A DNA stretch of 64,000 nucleotides from Azophilus sp965221755 (GTDB taxonomy: Bacteria; Pseudomonadota; Gammaproteobacteria; Pseudomonadales; Azotimanducaceae): positions 1 through 64,000 of the forward strand of contig OZ244921.1 in NCBI GenBank assembly GCA_965221755.1, written 5' to 3'. The position numbers and the translations under genes were made by a program. The stretch's first letter is position 1. Every line of letters starts with the position of its first letter. This document shows positions 30,399 through 38,622 of the stretch, piece by piece. The notes under the pieces are model-generated. The model ran no database searches and was not told the DNA's origin. It worked only from the letters and a program-made list of their open reading frames with translations.

Positions 30399-30447
30399 CC
30401 GGGCCATGAAAGGAGGGAGCCGTAGGCGACCGGAGTTCATGGCCCGG
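30399..30447. repeat. 12-bp inverted repeat inside IS remnant region
   Basis: CCGGGCCATGAA (30399-30410) is the exact reverse complement of TTCATGGCCCGG (30436-30447), with 25 bases between. It lies between the family A copy and the transposase fragment and could be an end of a decayed element. Confidence 0.6.
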
Positions 30448-30579
30448 CGGCGCGGCGCGATGCGCCCCGCCGCCGGCTCAGGCATGCTTGATTCACCCAA
30501 CGAACAAGGAGCCTGAGCATGAAACCGTTGCACGCCTGCCCGCCTTCCTGCAAGCGTCTGCGCGAAGCGTAGCTTCGCG

Positions 30580-30870
30580 ATGGCGAACCTTCGGTTCGCC
30601 TGCGAGGCGATGGGCATCCCACTGCACGTCCTGCCGCCGCGAAGGCCCCAGTGGAGACGTCCGCCCGCCCAAGGGCGGGGCGTCGAGCGCGCCAACCGGT
30701 CCGCCCGCATCGAGTTCCGGAGCCTCCACGACGGACCCCTCACCGTCGCCGACGTAACCCCAAGGCTCGCCCGGCACGAGTTCTTCCACAACTACCGGCG
30801 GCCGCACTGGGCGGTTTCACCACGCGAAACTCCGCTGCCGTTGCGTGGTTCAGGTTCGATGCGTTCTTAA
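30580..30870 (+). pseudogene. Transposase remnant, integrase-core C-terminal part (IS481/IS3-like)
   Basis: The fragment reads FACEAMGIPLHVLPPRRPQW and then, after an insertion, VERANRSARIEFRSLHDG, followed by RLARHEFFHNYRRPHWA. This is the end of a DDE integrase core (acidic residue region, then the YNxxRPH motif). The N-terminal two thirds are missing. Between the two parts sits a hairpin, CCGCCC-AA-GGGCGG, that breaks the motif; the same hairpin occurs in the copy at 49685-49715. Family A sequence follows at 30818-30875. Confidence 0.75.
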
Positions 30871-30875
30871 GCCCG
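30818..30875 (+). repeat. Partial family A repeat with alternative right arm
   Basis: CGCGAAACTCC is followed by GCTGCCGTTGCGTGGTTCAG and a tail ending TTCTTAAGCCCGCC. The same junction and tail are found at 11425-11475, so this is a second subtype of family A. Confidence 0.65.
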
Positions 30876-30970
30876 CCAGATCAATTGCGGAATGTTCGGG
30901 CCGATGTCCTACGGCGCGTCAAGCCAATCGCCACTGGCTGCAGCTTGTGCAGGGGGATAGTCTTCCAACC

Positions 30971-31585
30971 ATGGAGCATTCGCCGCATCAGCAGCCCGCC
31001 TGTGGGCGCCGGGGCCGCATCGCGGCAGTCCGCTGCCGCGGGGCGTCGCTGCTTGAGCTGCTGGTGACCTTGGCCGTTGCCGGGGTGCTGACGGGCACTG
31101 CCCTGCCCGCCTTCGTCGAACTCGGCGCCGACCACCGCGCCGCGGCACGGATCAATGCCATGCTCGGTGCGGTGCGCGCCACCCGCCATCTGGCCATCAT
31201 CCACAACGCCCCGGCCATCCTGTGCGCCGGTCAAGGACCAAGATGCTTGGGCGCAAACCGTTGGCATGAGGGAGCCATCGTGTTTCTGGACCGCGACCGG
31301 GATCTGCAGGTCGATGAGGGGGAATTCGTGGGCCTGCGGCTGCCCCCTTTGGCTGAGGGCGAACGCATCCGTTGGCGTTCGTTCCGCAACCGCAGCTACC
31401 TGCTCATTCAAGGATCCGGCTTAACGGACTGGCAGAACGGCAACTTCCAATACTGCCCTGCCGATGGCGATGCCCGATTCGCCCGCCAAATCATTCTGAA
31501 CGCCCAAGGCCGGGCGCGCCAGGCCATCGACGCGGACGGCGACGGCATCCGGGAGGATGCAGCGGGACAACCGCTGGAGTGCTAA
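30971..31585 (+). CDS. fimT: Minor pseudopilin FimT/GspH type
   Basis: The 204-residue protein carries a type IV prepilin signal: a basic leader of about 28 residues, then G|ASLLELLVTLAVAGVLTGTALP with the Glu at position +5. The GspH/FimT domain follows. PilD would cleave and methylate it, and it would join the pilus tip priming complex. The ATG at 30971 is chosen as the nearest to the leader; the frame continues upstream into repeat sequence. Unlike the usual operon order, it faces pilY1 tail to tail and their stop codons interlock in CTAA (31582-31585). Confidence 0.85.
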   Translation: MEHSPHQQPACGRRGRIAAVRCRGASLLELLVTLAVAGVLTGTALPAFVELGADHRAAARINAMLGAVRATRHLAIIHNAPAILCAGQGPRCLGANRWHEGAIVFLDRDRDLQVDEGEFVGLRLPPLAEGERIRWRSFRNRSYLLIQGSGLTDWQNGNFQYCPADGDARFARQIILNAQGRARQAIDADGDGIREDAAGQPLEC

Positions 31586-33681
31586 AACGCCGCAAGCTCG
31601 CGCCAGGACAGCCGGCCGGCCAGCCGGTGCGCGGGCGGGCCGATGGCTTGGGCGCGGCGGTGGGAGCCGCCGGCCAAAATCAACTGCCCCCCGCCGAAGT
31701 TCGGCAGCAGCCGAGGCGCGATTAACGGACCGCTGAAGTCGCGCCCGTCAAAGACCACGCCGGGAGCGCGGTCCGCCGCATCCACGGCAAGCAGGTCGCC
31801 CGCATTCAGAAGGCCGTCTCCATTCAGGTCGAGAACCGGACGCCGGGGGCTGCCGCCGGTGACCCAGTTGATCGGCAAAACGGCGCCGACCGCGCCATCA
31901 TCCGTCCCCTTTGGCAGCAGCGTGGTCAACAGCAGAAGGTCGCCCCAAGCCGTCAAGCGAGGGTGGAAGCGCTCGCCGGAATGTTGGGCAACGCCGGTTT
32001 CGCTGCCGGCGCGGGGGGCGTCAAGGTCGATGCGCCAGCCGCGCGCCGCCGATCGGGAAGCGCCGGCGGGCCGATAGCGTACCGGGCGATCGACAACGAC
32101 GCGGTGCAGGCGCGCCGGGTCGCTGCCGGCGGTGCGGATGTTGCGCATTCTCTGCGCCACCAGCGATTCAGGGTTCACCGAGCCATCCGCCACCCCAACC
32201 GCATCCCAGATGCCGTACAGGGACTGAACGGCCGCATCGCCCGGTTGGCCGGGACGCAAGGGAACCCCGGTGGCGAACACGACCATGAAGCCGGGTTGGC
32301 TGGGATGCTTGAGGACCAAGGGGCGAGCGGCGATGGGTTGCGCAACGCCCCGCCCGCTGCCATGCCGCGCTTGGAAAAGGCGCGTTGCGCTCCAACTCGC
32401 CGGCTCCGGGCTGGACAGATCGAACCGATGCAGGTTGCCGTCAACGTCCCCCGCATAGGCTCGGTCCACCGTGCCGTTCAGATCCAAGTCCACTAAAGCC
32501 GGTTCGCCCAGCCCGGAAGCGGCGCCAGCCGGCAGCTTGACGAAGTCGTCCGCCACCCAGCCATCAAGCCCTTCGTCCACAAACAGCACGAACAGGACGG
32601 CGCGCCGCGCCGTGCTGCCCTCGCCGTTGCCGAGCACGGCCACCCACTTGCGCGCCCCCTGGGCATCGCGCGCGTTGCTCATGGCCAGACGCGCCTGGCT
32701 GGTGGCGAAGCCCAGATCCTTGACCGGCGCCCCGTGCTCGTCCACGTCAGCGACCGGCTGGCCGGCCGCATCGATGGGCGGGACGTCGTCAGCATCGGTG
32801 AACTCCCAAAGCGGCATGCCCGCTGCCGCTTCGGCAGTGTCGGCGCTGGCTTCGGGATCCGTGACGTCGAGCGCGAAGTAGCCCTTGCCGCGTTCGCCAA
32901 GCCCGCCAATCAGCAGCGTCCGCCAAGCCTTGCGCCCAGTTGGGGACGCCAACCGCACAAAGGCATCCTCCACGGTGGGTGAGGGGATTCGGAGGTAAGG
33001 ACGGCGTTGCGGACCCGAAGCTCGGCCATCAAGCCCCATGACCGGCCGCTGATCGCCGTCGATCAGCTGATTCGGCACATAGGCAAACGCCTCATCGCCA
33101 TTGCCCGCGTCAAAGGCGTGCAGCAGTCCATCGTTGGAGCTGACGTAAACCATTCCCGGGCGGCGCGACCAAGCCGCCGCAAACTCGGAATAGGCTTCGC
33201 CGCGGGCGACGGGATAGGGCGCGCGCTCACGCCGCACGGCTTGGGGCGCTCCCACAACCACCGGCTCGGAGCCGACAATCGGCCCAAGCCGCCGGGCGTT
33301 GCCCTCGCCGCGCAGCCAGTTCGCATCGGCTTCATTCAAGACGGCTCTTTGGCTCGCGTTAAGGCGACCGTGCTCGAACGGCAGGCCAGCCCAAGCGACT
33401 CGATCCAGGGTAACGATGACCCGCTCTTCCGGCGAAGCGCGCTCAAGCCGTTGCGCAGCCTGCCAAAGCACGCGAAATCCAACCCCATCGAAGCGGACGG
33501 CATGAAGATCGCCGGTCGCCGCATCGAGGTCGTGGAAGGCCCGATACTCAACGATGCCGTTGCCGACCGCGCGAGGATCGAAGGCCAAGGCGGCCAGCGC
33601 CTCGGAAGCGTCCGCCTCAGCCAGGCCGGCGCCAGCGGCGAGACTCGCCCCAGCGAGGGCGCCCACAATGCGGCGGTTCAC
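31582..33681 (-). CDS. pilY1: PilY1-type pilus tip protein, short form
   Basis: A 699-residue secreted protein with signal peptide (MNRRIVGALAGASLAAGAGL). It contains the PilY1 beta-propeller: PGMVYVSSNDGLLHAFDAGN, LIGGLGERGKGYFALDVTDP and the calcium loop DLDLNGTVDRAYAGDVDGN. The von Willebrand-like N-terminal part of Pseudomonas PilY1 (over 1100 residues) is missing, so mechanosensing or adhesion by that part is not expected. It overlaps pilX by 4 bases and ends the minor pilin operon. Confidence 0.88.
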   Translation of the reverse strand: MNRRIVGALAGASLAAGAGLAEADASEALAALAFDPRAVGNGIVEYRAFHDLDAATGDLHAVRFDGVGFRVLWQAAQRLERASPEERVIVTLDRVAWAGLPFEHGRLNASQRAVLNEADANWLRGEGNARRLGPIVGSEPVVVGAPQAVRRERAPYPVARGEAYSEFAAAWSRRPGMVYVSSNDGLLHAFDAGNGDEAFAYVPNQLIDGDQRPVMGLDGRASGPQRRPYLRIPSPTVEDAFVRLASPTGRKAWRTLLIGGLGERGKGYFALDVTDPEASADTAEAAAGMPLWEFTDADDVPPIDAAGQPVADVDEHGAPVKDLGFATSQARLAMSNARDAQGARKWVAVLGNGEGSTARRAVLFVLFVDEGLDGWVADDFVKLPAGAASGLGEPALVDLDLNGTVDRAYAGDVDGNLHRFDLSSPEPASWSATRLFQARHGSGRGVAQPIAARPLVLKHPSQPGFMVVFATGVPLRPGQPGDAAVQSLYGIWDAVGVADGSVNPESLVAQRMRNIRTAGSDPARLHRVVVDRPVRYRPAGASRSAARGWRIDLDAPRAGSETGVAQHSGERFHPRLTAWGDLLLLTTLLPKGTDDGAVGAVLPINWVTGGSPRRPVLDLNGDGLLNAGDLLAVDAADRAPGVVFDGRDFSGPLIAPRLLPNFGGGQLILAGGSHRRAQAIGPPAHRLAGRLSWRELAAF

Positions 33682-34244
33682 AGGCCGTTTGGCGGCGGCA
33701 AAGGCACAGCGAAGGTGCTCTGCAGTTGCGCCCGGGCATGGCGCGTGGCGCCGAAGCCGCGGGCGGTGATTCGAAAAATGGCCGTTCGCGGCACGCTGGC
33801 GACGGTGGATTGCTCAAGCATGTGGGGATGGTCCGGCCCAGTCAGGGTGGTCAACCATTCGATCAGGTAACGCGGCGCGGCAATCGCGCCGGCGACCGAA
33901 GCGGCCCGGCGGCTGCCGCCTGCGCCGTTCGTCCATGCAGCCTCAGCCTGCCACACCGGATCTTCGCCGAAGCCCGCCGGGCGCCAGAGGCCATCGACGC
34001 CCGCCGGAGTGTAGCGGGCCGCATCCGGCCTTGAGGCCAGCAAAAAACGCTCGCCCTCCCGGAGCGCCCGCTCCGCCGCTTGCAGGGCAATCAGGTTGTC
34101 ATGGGCGTTGCGGGCCACGCGCGTCTGCAACTGCGTGGTCTGCACCGTCGCCAAGCCGAGGATGGTCAGCAGCATCAGCAGGACCAAGCTGATGAACAGG
34201 GCGATGCCATGCTGCCCGGAAGCCTTGTGCGGGCTCAGAAACAT
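33678..34244 (-). CDS. pilX: Minor pilin PilX
   Basis: A 188-residue pilin-like protein with leader ending GQHG and a hydrophobic helix IALFISLVLLMLLTILGLA, followed by the PilX N-terminal pattern (QTRVARNAHDNLIALQAAERAL). The helix has no Glu at +5, as is common in PilX/GspK-type proteins. Both available ATGs (34244 and 34298) lie inside a family A repeat, so the start codon and the first residues are repeat-derived; neither has a good ribosome site. The operon order is pilE-pilV-pilW-pilX-pilY1. Confidence 0.82.
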   Translation of the reverse strand: MFLSPHKASGQHGIALFISLVLLMLLTILGLATVQTTQLQTRVARNAHDNLIALQAAERALREGERFLLASRPDAARYTPAGVDGLWRPAGFGEDPVWQAEAAWTNGAGGSRRAASVAGAIAAPRYLIEWLTTLTGPDHPHMLEQSTVASVPRTAIFRITARGFGATRHARAQLQSTFAVPLPPPNGL

Positions 34245-34318
34245 ACCGGAATCTGATCTAAGCGACGAGCGCGGAGTTTCGCGCCAGCGAAACTCCATCC
34301 GCGACCGTCAGGTCGCGC
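34227..34318 (-). repeat. Full-length family A repeat inserted at the start of pilX
   Basis: On the minus strand this 92-base copy is nearly identical to 61040-61130, with only about three differences, including the spacer CTCGTCGC-TAGATCAGATTCCG and the tail GTTTCTGAGCCCGC. It supplies the ATG codons of pilX. Confidence 0.85.
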
Positions 34319-34481
34319 CTTTGCCTTCGGCGGTCGCGAAAGCGAAAATTCGATGCCGCCGTGCCTTTGGATGGGCGATTTAGAGGAATGTCCAGTCATG
34401 TTTGACGAAATCGAACGTTCAACGCGGACGGCGGATGCGGATTCGCAGCCATGAATTCCGCAGGCGCAGGCTCCCGCCGCC

Positions 34482-35732
34482 CTACCACGCATTTCTCAAA
34501 CTCAAGACCTGCGTGAAGCGTTGGGTGGCATCGCCGCTGGCGGCGGTCACCGCCAGGGAAATCGACCGAATCGCCTGATCGTCAGGCAAGGCGCTGAACG
34601 GCAGGTAGCGGTTGGGGCCATCGAAACCGTCGTGGCGGTCCTCATCGACGCCCGCCCAAACCTGCAGGTCAACGATGCCCGCCACCAACTCCTCGGGCCG
34701 CGAAACACCGGAGCGCCGCCAAAGGCCCGCCTCCCGGCGACCCGCGCCATAGCCAACAAAGTAGATCTCGGTCATCACTTGAGCGACCTGCGCGCCCTCG
34801 TCATGGGCAGCGCCGCCGTATCGCTGACCGGACTGCGAAAGGGAGCGCTCACCGTCATTGTCGTACGGCCCGCCGCCCGCAGCGCGCCTTAGCACGGATT
34901 GGCCGGGAGCTACGGCGGCGACGCCGGTGATGCGGAACATCGCCGCCTGCTCGCAATCGCTGATCAAGGCCACGTCGCCCGCTCGAAAGCGGCCACCCGC
35001 CGAATCCCGGACCACCGGATCGCCGTCCGGCGCCAATCCGGCAGCCAAGACGGAGGCCGGCTGCCGCAGGCGGCGAAAGACAATGATGTCAGCTCCCGGC
35101 GCCAATCGCCCAAGGTGGATGCCCGTGCCCATGGCCAAGGCGTTGACCGTGCCGCCGCCGGCCTGCCGAGGCAGGGACGCCAAGCTGGGCGTCCAGTCAT
35201 CAAGGGCCGTGGAGGCGCCATCGCCCTGATAGTCAAACCCCTGCACCGGTTGGGAGAGGTTGAATTCAAACAGATCGTCCCAGCCGCCGTTCAGGGCGCT
35301 CACCAAGCGGACGGCACGGCCATTGCAGCCGAGATTGCCTGCCGCAGCCGCAGACCGGCGCAGAAAGGCGAGCGCGTAGCGCCCGCTGTCCCGCACGTCA
35401 GCCTGACCCATGAGGCTCGCCGCCGAAGCCCGCCCTCCCGCGTACTGTTGCGCCAGACCCAAGACCACCACCAAGCCCAAGGCCAAGCCCAAAAGCAATT
35501 CAACCAACGACAGGCCTTGGCTTGGCGGGTAAGAGCCCTCAGCTAGGGAGCGCGAGGGGGCGCCCCTCGCAGGAAGAGAGCCCTCAGCTAGGGAGCGCGA
35601 GGGGCCCGCCCCTCGCACGAAGAGAGCCTCAGCCGGGGAGCGCGAGGGGGGCGCCCCTCGCTTGATGAGCGCCTCAGCCAAAACGCGCGAGGCGGAATGC
35701 CTTGTGCAAAACGACGGGCGGCGAGCGGACAT
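34482..35732 (-). CDS. pilW: Minor pilin PilW
   Basis: PilW-type minor pilin with processing site SQG|LSLVELLLGLALGLVVVLGL and Glu at +5; mature part about 344 residues. The leader is extraordinary: from the only ATG it is about 73 residues, made of 15-residue repeats of the type SRSLAEG...RGAP, encoded by family C repeats (35532-35695). Ordinary leaders are 6-25 residues. A GTG inside the array is an alternative start with a leader of about 35 residues. 166 bases separate it from the repeat before pilX, a larger gap than usual in this operon. Confidence 0.85.
   Translation of the reverse strand: MSARRPSFCTRHSASRVLAEALIKRGAPPSRSPAEALFVRGAGPSRSLAEGSLPARGAPSRSLAEGSYPPSQGLSLVELLLGLALGLVVVLGLAQQYAGGRASAASLMGQADVRDSGRYALAFLRRSAAAAGNLGCNGRAVRLVSALNGGWDDLFEFNLSQPVQGFDYQGDGASTALDDWTPSLASLPRQAGGGTVNALAMGTGIHLGRLAPGADIIVFRRLRQPASVLAAGLAPDGDPVVRDSAGGRFRAGDVALISDCEQAAMFRITGVAAVAPGQSVLRRAAGGGPYDNDGERSLSQSGQRYGGAAHDEGAQVAQVMTEIYFVGYGAGRREAGLWRRSGVSRPEELVAGIVDLQVWAGVDEDRHDGFDGPNRYLPFSALPDDQAIRSISLAVTAASGDATQRFTQVLSLRNAW
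35532..35695. repeat. Family C 45-bp tandem repeats in pilW leader
   Basis: Three full units and one partial unit of about 45 bases, each with AGAGCC(C)TCAGC, a spacer, and a hairpin of the form GCGAGGGG/CCCCTCGC. The unit is a multiple of three, so it stays open in the pilW frame. The same unit occurs at 44804-44938 and 45055-45137. No unique spacers, so not a CRISPR. Confidence 0.85.
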
Positions 35733-35738
35733 GGCGCG

Positions 35739-36257
35739 TCAGACCCCGCCGTCAACCGTCAAGGTTCGGCCCTCGCCTTGATCCCGCCACTGAATGGTGA
35801 CGCGCACCGAACCGGCAGAGGCGTCGGCGGCAACGGTTCCCTTGGCACGGAGCGGCCCGCGGCAACCTTGGTCCGTGGTGGATGCGCCCAAGGCGCAACG
35901 CCATTGCGCCAGATCAAACGCCGCCATTTGCGCGGCGGCGCACGAACCGGCGCGGCAATCCGGTCCCTCGACGGCATCCCCGCTCACCGCATAGCCTCCC
36001 GCATGCAGGCCGGCGGGGTTGGCGCGAACGCGCTCGATGATGTCCCCAGCCAGCCTGACCGCTTCGGCATGGGCCGCCGCTGACCGTTGATGCCGGGCGC
36101 TCAAGGCGGCCAGGCCGACAATGCCCAACACGCCAACGCTGGTGACCAATAGAGCCACCAACAGCTCGAGCATCGAAAAACCCCTTTGGCGGGACTCGGC
36201 GCGTTTCGCCTCAATGGTTCCAGCCATCCTCTTCCGCAGCCACTTCGCCATCGTCAT
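35739..36257 (-). CDS. pilV: Minor pilin PilV
   Basis: 172 residues with prepilin site RQRG|FSMLELLVALLVTSVGVLGI and Glu at +5, then the PilV pattern ARHQRSAAAHAEAVRLAGDI. Start codons at 36257, 36251 and 36227 are all possible; the leader would be 26, 24 or 16 residues. It overlaps the end of pilE by 47 bases and stops 7 bases before the pilW start. Confidence 0.87.
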   Translation of the reverse strand: MTMAKWLRKRMAGTIEAKRAESRQRGFSMLELLVALLVTSVGVLGIVGLAALSARHQRSAAAHAEAVRLAGDIIERVRANPAGLHAGGYAVSGDAVEGPDCRAGSCAAAQMAAFDLAQWRCALGASTTDQGCRGPLRAKGTVAADASAGSVRVTIQWRDQGEGRTLTVDGGV

Positions 36258-36672
36258 TGCGGTCCCATCCCCGGTTGCCCGCTGCGTCCAAGCTCATGAA
36301 GCCATCTCCAGCCATCAGGCCGCCCGCTTCGGGATAAGCGGCCAGCGCAAAGCCCTCCGCACTGGCGGCAACGTGGAACCGGTAGCGACCTTCGGCAACC
36401 GAGCGCGGCGCGCAAACCTCGGCGGCGATGGGGCCGTCGTCCCCATCCCCTACCCCATCGGCATCGGCGTCGGCGACGCCTTGATAGGTGAAGCGAATGC
36501 CCGCCCAACGCTCAAGGGCGAGCGCGCAGGCCATCAAATCCCCTTGGGCTTCGTTGCGGTAGGCTCGATGTGAGTAGGCGTTCAGAGCCGGCAGGCCCAA
36601 TCCCGCCAGCAGGGCCAGGATCACCACGGCCACCAGAACTTCGATGAGCGTCAGACCGTTGAATTGCGACAT
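36211..36672 (-). CDS. pilE: Pilin-like protein PilE
   Basis: The 153-residue minor pilin has a short leader MSQFNG, then LTLIEVLVAVVILALLAGLG with Glu at +5, and the SHRAYRNEAQGDLMACALAL stretch of PilE proteins. A region of alternating Asp (ADADADGVGDGDDG) may bind calcium. The ATG at 36672 is chosen because GGGAG lies 9 bases upstream. First gene of the minor pilin operon. Confidence 0.87.
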   Translation of the reverse strand: MSQFNGLTLIEVLVAVVILALLAGLGLPALNAYSHRAYRNEAQGDLMACALALERWAGIRFTYQGVADADADGVGDGDDGPIAAEVCAPRSVAEGRYRFHVAASAEGFALAAYPEAGGLMAGDGFMSLDAAGNRGWDRNDDGEVAAEEDGWNH

Positions 36673-36771
36673 CGGGCGCATCTCCCGCACGGACGCACCC
36701 TAACTTAGGCGAGGATTCAGCTCAGTTCAGTTCGTTTCCGACGAACGGCGCCAACCGGCCGACGAACGGGC

Positions 36772-36840
36772 GCATCGCCTTGCGGCGATGCGTTTGAGTC
36801 GCTGCGCGAGCAAGCTCGCGTTCGAGTTGCTGCGCAACTC
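36772..36840. repeat. Family B triple-hairpin repeat, copy 1
   Basis: Three consecutive hairpins: GCATCGCC/GGCGATGC (36772-36791), CGCGAGC/GCTCGCG (36805-36820) and GAGTTGC/GCAACTC (36824-36840). It lies in the 367-base gap between lspA and pilE. The second copy at 46820-46887 keeps all three stems with compensatory changes. Confidence 0.85.
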
Positions 36841-37039
36841 GGCGATGGCGGCTTGGAGCTCGTTCGCCGGACACCCCGGCAGCGATGCGTTCGTCACTGC
36901 GCAACTCAGGGCCGGATGGGGCTGCGTGCGTCCATCACGCAATCACGCAATGCGACAGGCTCCGGTTTGCCGCGCAACTTGGCGCGGCTCTTCACGAGAG
37001 CCTGTGCTTGGCCATGCGCCGCGCTGCCCAGTCGCCTGT

Positions 37040-37558
37040 TCACTTCGCCGAGGGCGAGGCAGCGCGGGCGTCGCGGATCATGCACGCAATCCAGAGCGCA
37101 GCACCGCAGGTCAGCGCGGCGTCGGCGAGGTTGAAGGCCGGGAAGTACCAAGAGCCGTAGTGGAACAGGATGAAGTCCACAACGTAGCCGCTGATCAGGC
37201 GGTCGATCATGTTGCCCAGCGCGCCGCCCAGGATCAGTCCGTAAGCCAAGCCTTGGATCCAGTCGCCCGCTCTCAACCGCCGCAGTTCATGGACGATGAA
37301 GATCGAGAAGCCGCCGGCCAAGGCGACAAAGAACCAACGCTGCCAGCCGCCCAGCCCGGACATGATCGAAAACGCGGCGCCGTCGTTGTGCCAAAGCACC
37401 CAACTGAAGAAGGGCAGCACGGAAACCCGCTCGCCCAAGGCGAGTTCGGCACTCGCCAGCCACTTGGCAGCTTGGTCCAGCGCCGTCACCAAACCAGCGA
37501 CGGCCATCCATCTGAGGCCCTTCAGGCCTTGCCCATTCAAAGCGGACGCCGCAGGCAT
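37040..37558 (-). CDS. lspA: Lipoprotein signal peptidase (signal peptidase II)
   Basis: LspA cleaves the signal peptide of diacylated prolipoproteins in the inner membrane; it has four helices. The catalytic Asp pair is in GGALGNMIDRLISGYVVDFI and FPAFNLADAALTCG; HNDGAAFS is the conserved loop. The ATG at 37558 overlaps the ribF stop as TGATG; 172 residues, as in E. coli (164). In most gammaproteobacteria ileS lies between ribF and lspA; here it is absent. Confidence 0.95.
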   Translation of the reverse strand: MPAASALNGQGLKGLRWMAVAGLVTALDQAAKWLASAELALGERVSVLPFFSWVLWHNDGAAFSIMSGLGGWQRWFFVALAGGFSIFIVHELRRLRAGDWIQGLAYGLILGGALGNMIDRLISGYVVDFILFHYGSWYFPAFNLADAALTCGAALWIACMIRDARAASPSAK

Positions 37559-38499
37559 CAACGGTCGGCCGAGCGATCGTACCGAAACCAGGCGCGGGCG
37601 GCTTCAATGTCGTAACCGATTTGCGCCTTGAGCGCCTCAATGGATTCAAAGGCGCGCTCGTCGCGGATCTTGTGCCTGAAGGTCACCGTCAGCAGCCGTC
37701 CGTAGATGTCCTCATCGAAGTCGAAGACATGGACCTCCAGCAACGGCTCCTTGCCGTCCACGGTGGGGCGAATGCCGATGTTGGCGATGCCTTGACGGGG
37801 ACGGTCGAGCCCCGCATCCACCGTGACGGCGAAGACCCCCTCCAAGGCGGCACGGTACCGCTGCAGGGGTATGTTGGCCGTCGGCGCGCCCAATTGGCGT
37901 CCGAGCTGGCGTCCGTACACCACCCGGCCCATGATGAAGTAGGCATGGCCGAGCAGCTTTTCCGCCAAGCGCAGATCACCCTCCGACAGCGCTTGGCGCA
38001 CCCGGCTGCTGGAGACCCGGTCATGCCCTAAAGTGAGGGTGCCGAGATGGCTGACTTCGTAGCCGAACCTGTCGCCCGCTTCCTTGAGCATGGCGTAGTC
38101 GCCGGTTCGGCCCTTGCCGAAGCGGAAATCGTCGCCCACCACGACATAGGCGGCGCCCAGCAGGCCATGCAGGAAGTCCCCCGCCACCCACTCGGCGGAA
38201 GAGCTGCTGGTCCGGGCATTGAACGGCAGGCACAGCACCCGGTCGAGTCCGGTGCGCCGGAGCAAGGTGAACTTCTCCCGAAAACGGGTCAGGCGGGCGG
38301 GCACCGCTGCCTTGAAGAACTCCCTGGGCGTCGGCTCGAAGGTCACCAAGGCGCTGGCCACGCCAAGCTCCCGAGCCTTGGCGCAGACATGGTGGAGCAG
38401 CATCCGATGGGCTTGGTGAACGCCGTCAAAGCTGCCGATGGTGACCACGCCGCCCCGGTGGCGGGGCTTGAGGTTATGCAGCCCGATGACGACTTCCAT
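37558..38499 (-). CDS. ribF: Bifunctional riboflavin kinase / FAD synthetase
   Basis: This 313-residue enzyme makes FMN then FAD. The N-terminal adenylyltransferase half has GSFDGVHQAHR and VGDDFRFGKGRTGD plus the SSSRVR signature; the C-terminal kinase half has GRQLGRQLGAPTANIPL and the IGIRPTVDG and LLEVHVFDFDEDIYG motifs. It sits between murJ and lspA, as in the classical rpsT-murJ-ribF-lspA block. Confidence 0.96.
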   Translation of the reverse strand: MEVVIGLHNLKPRHRGGVVTIGSFDGVHQAHRMLLHHVCAKARELGVASALVTFEPTPREFFKAAVPARLTRFREKFTLLRRTGLDRVLCLPFNARTSSSSAEWVAGDFLHGLLGAAYVVVGDDFRFGKGRTGDYAMLKEAGDRFGYEVSHLGTLTLGHDRVSSSRVRQALSEGDLRLAEKLLGHAYFIMGRVVYGRQLGRQLGAPTANIPLQRYRAALEGVFAVTVDAGLDRPRQGIANIGIRPTVDGKEPLLEVHVFDFDEDIYGRLLTVTFRHKIRDERAFESIEALKAQIGYDIEAARAWFRYDRSADR

Positions 38500-38622
38500 G
38501 GCGCAATGATAGCGGAATCAAACGTTCCTGGTGGCCTGCCGCGTGGCCATGCGCTCGGGGGCGTTGTCCGCAAGCGCGGTCGCGGCGCCGGTGGCAAGCG
38601 GCTGAGAACCGAACAACCCTGG

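Noticed and set aside
35532..35695. Regular repeats suggesting a CRISPR array; likewise at 44804-44938.
   Set aside because: The units are directly adjacent and lack unique spacers, and no cas gene is in the window.
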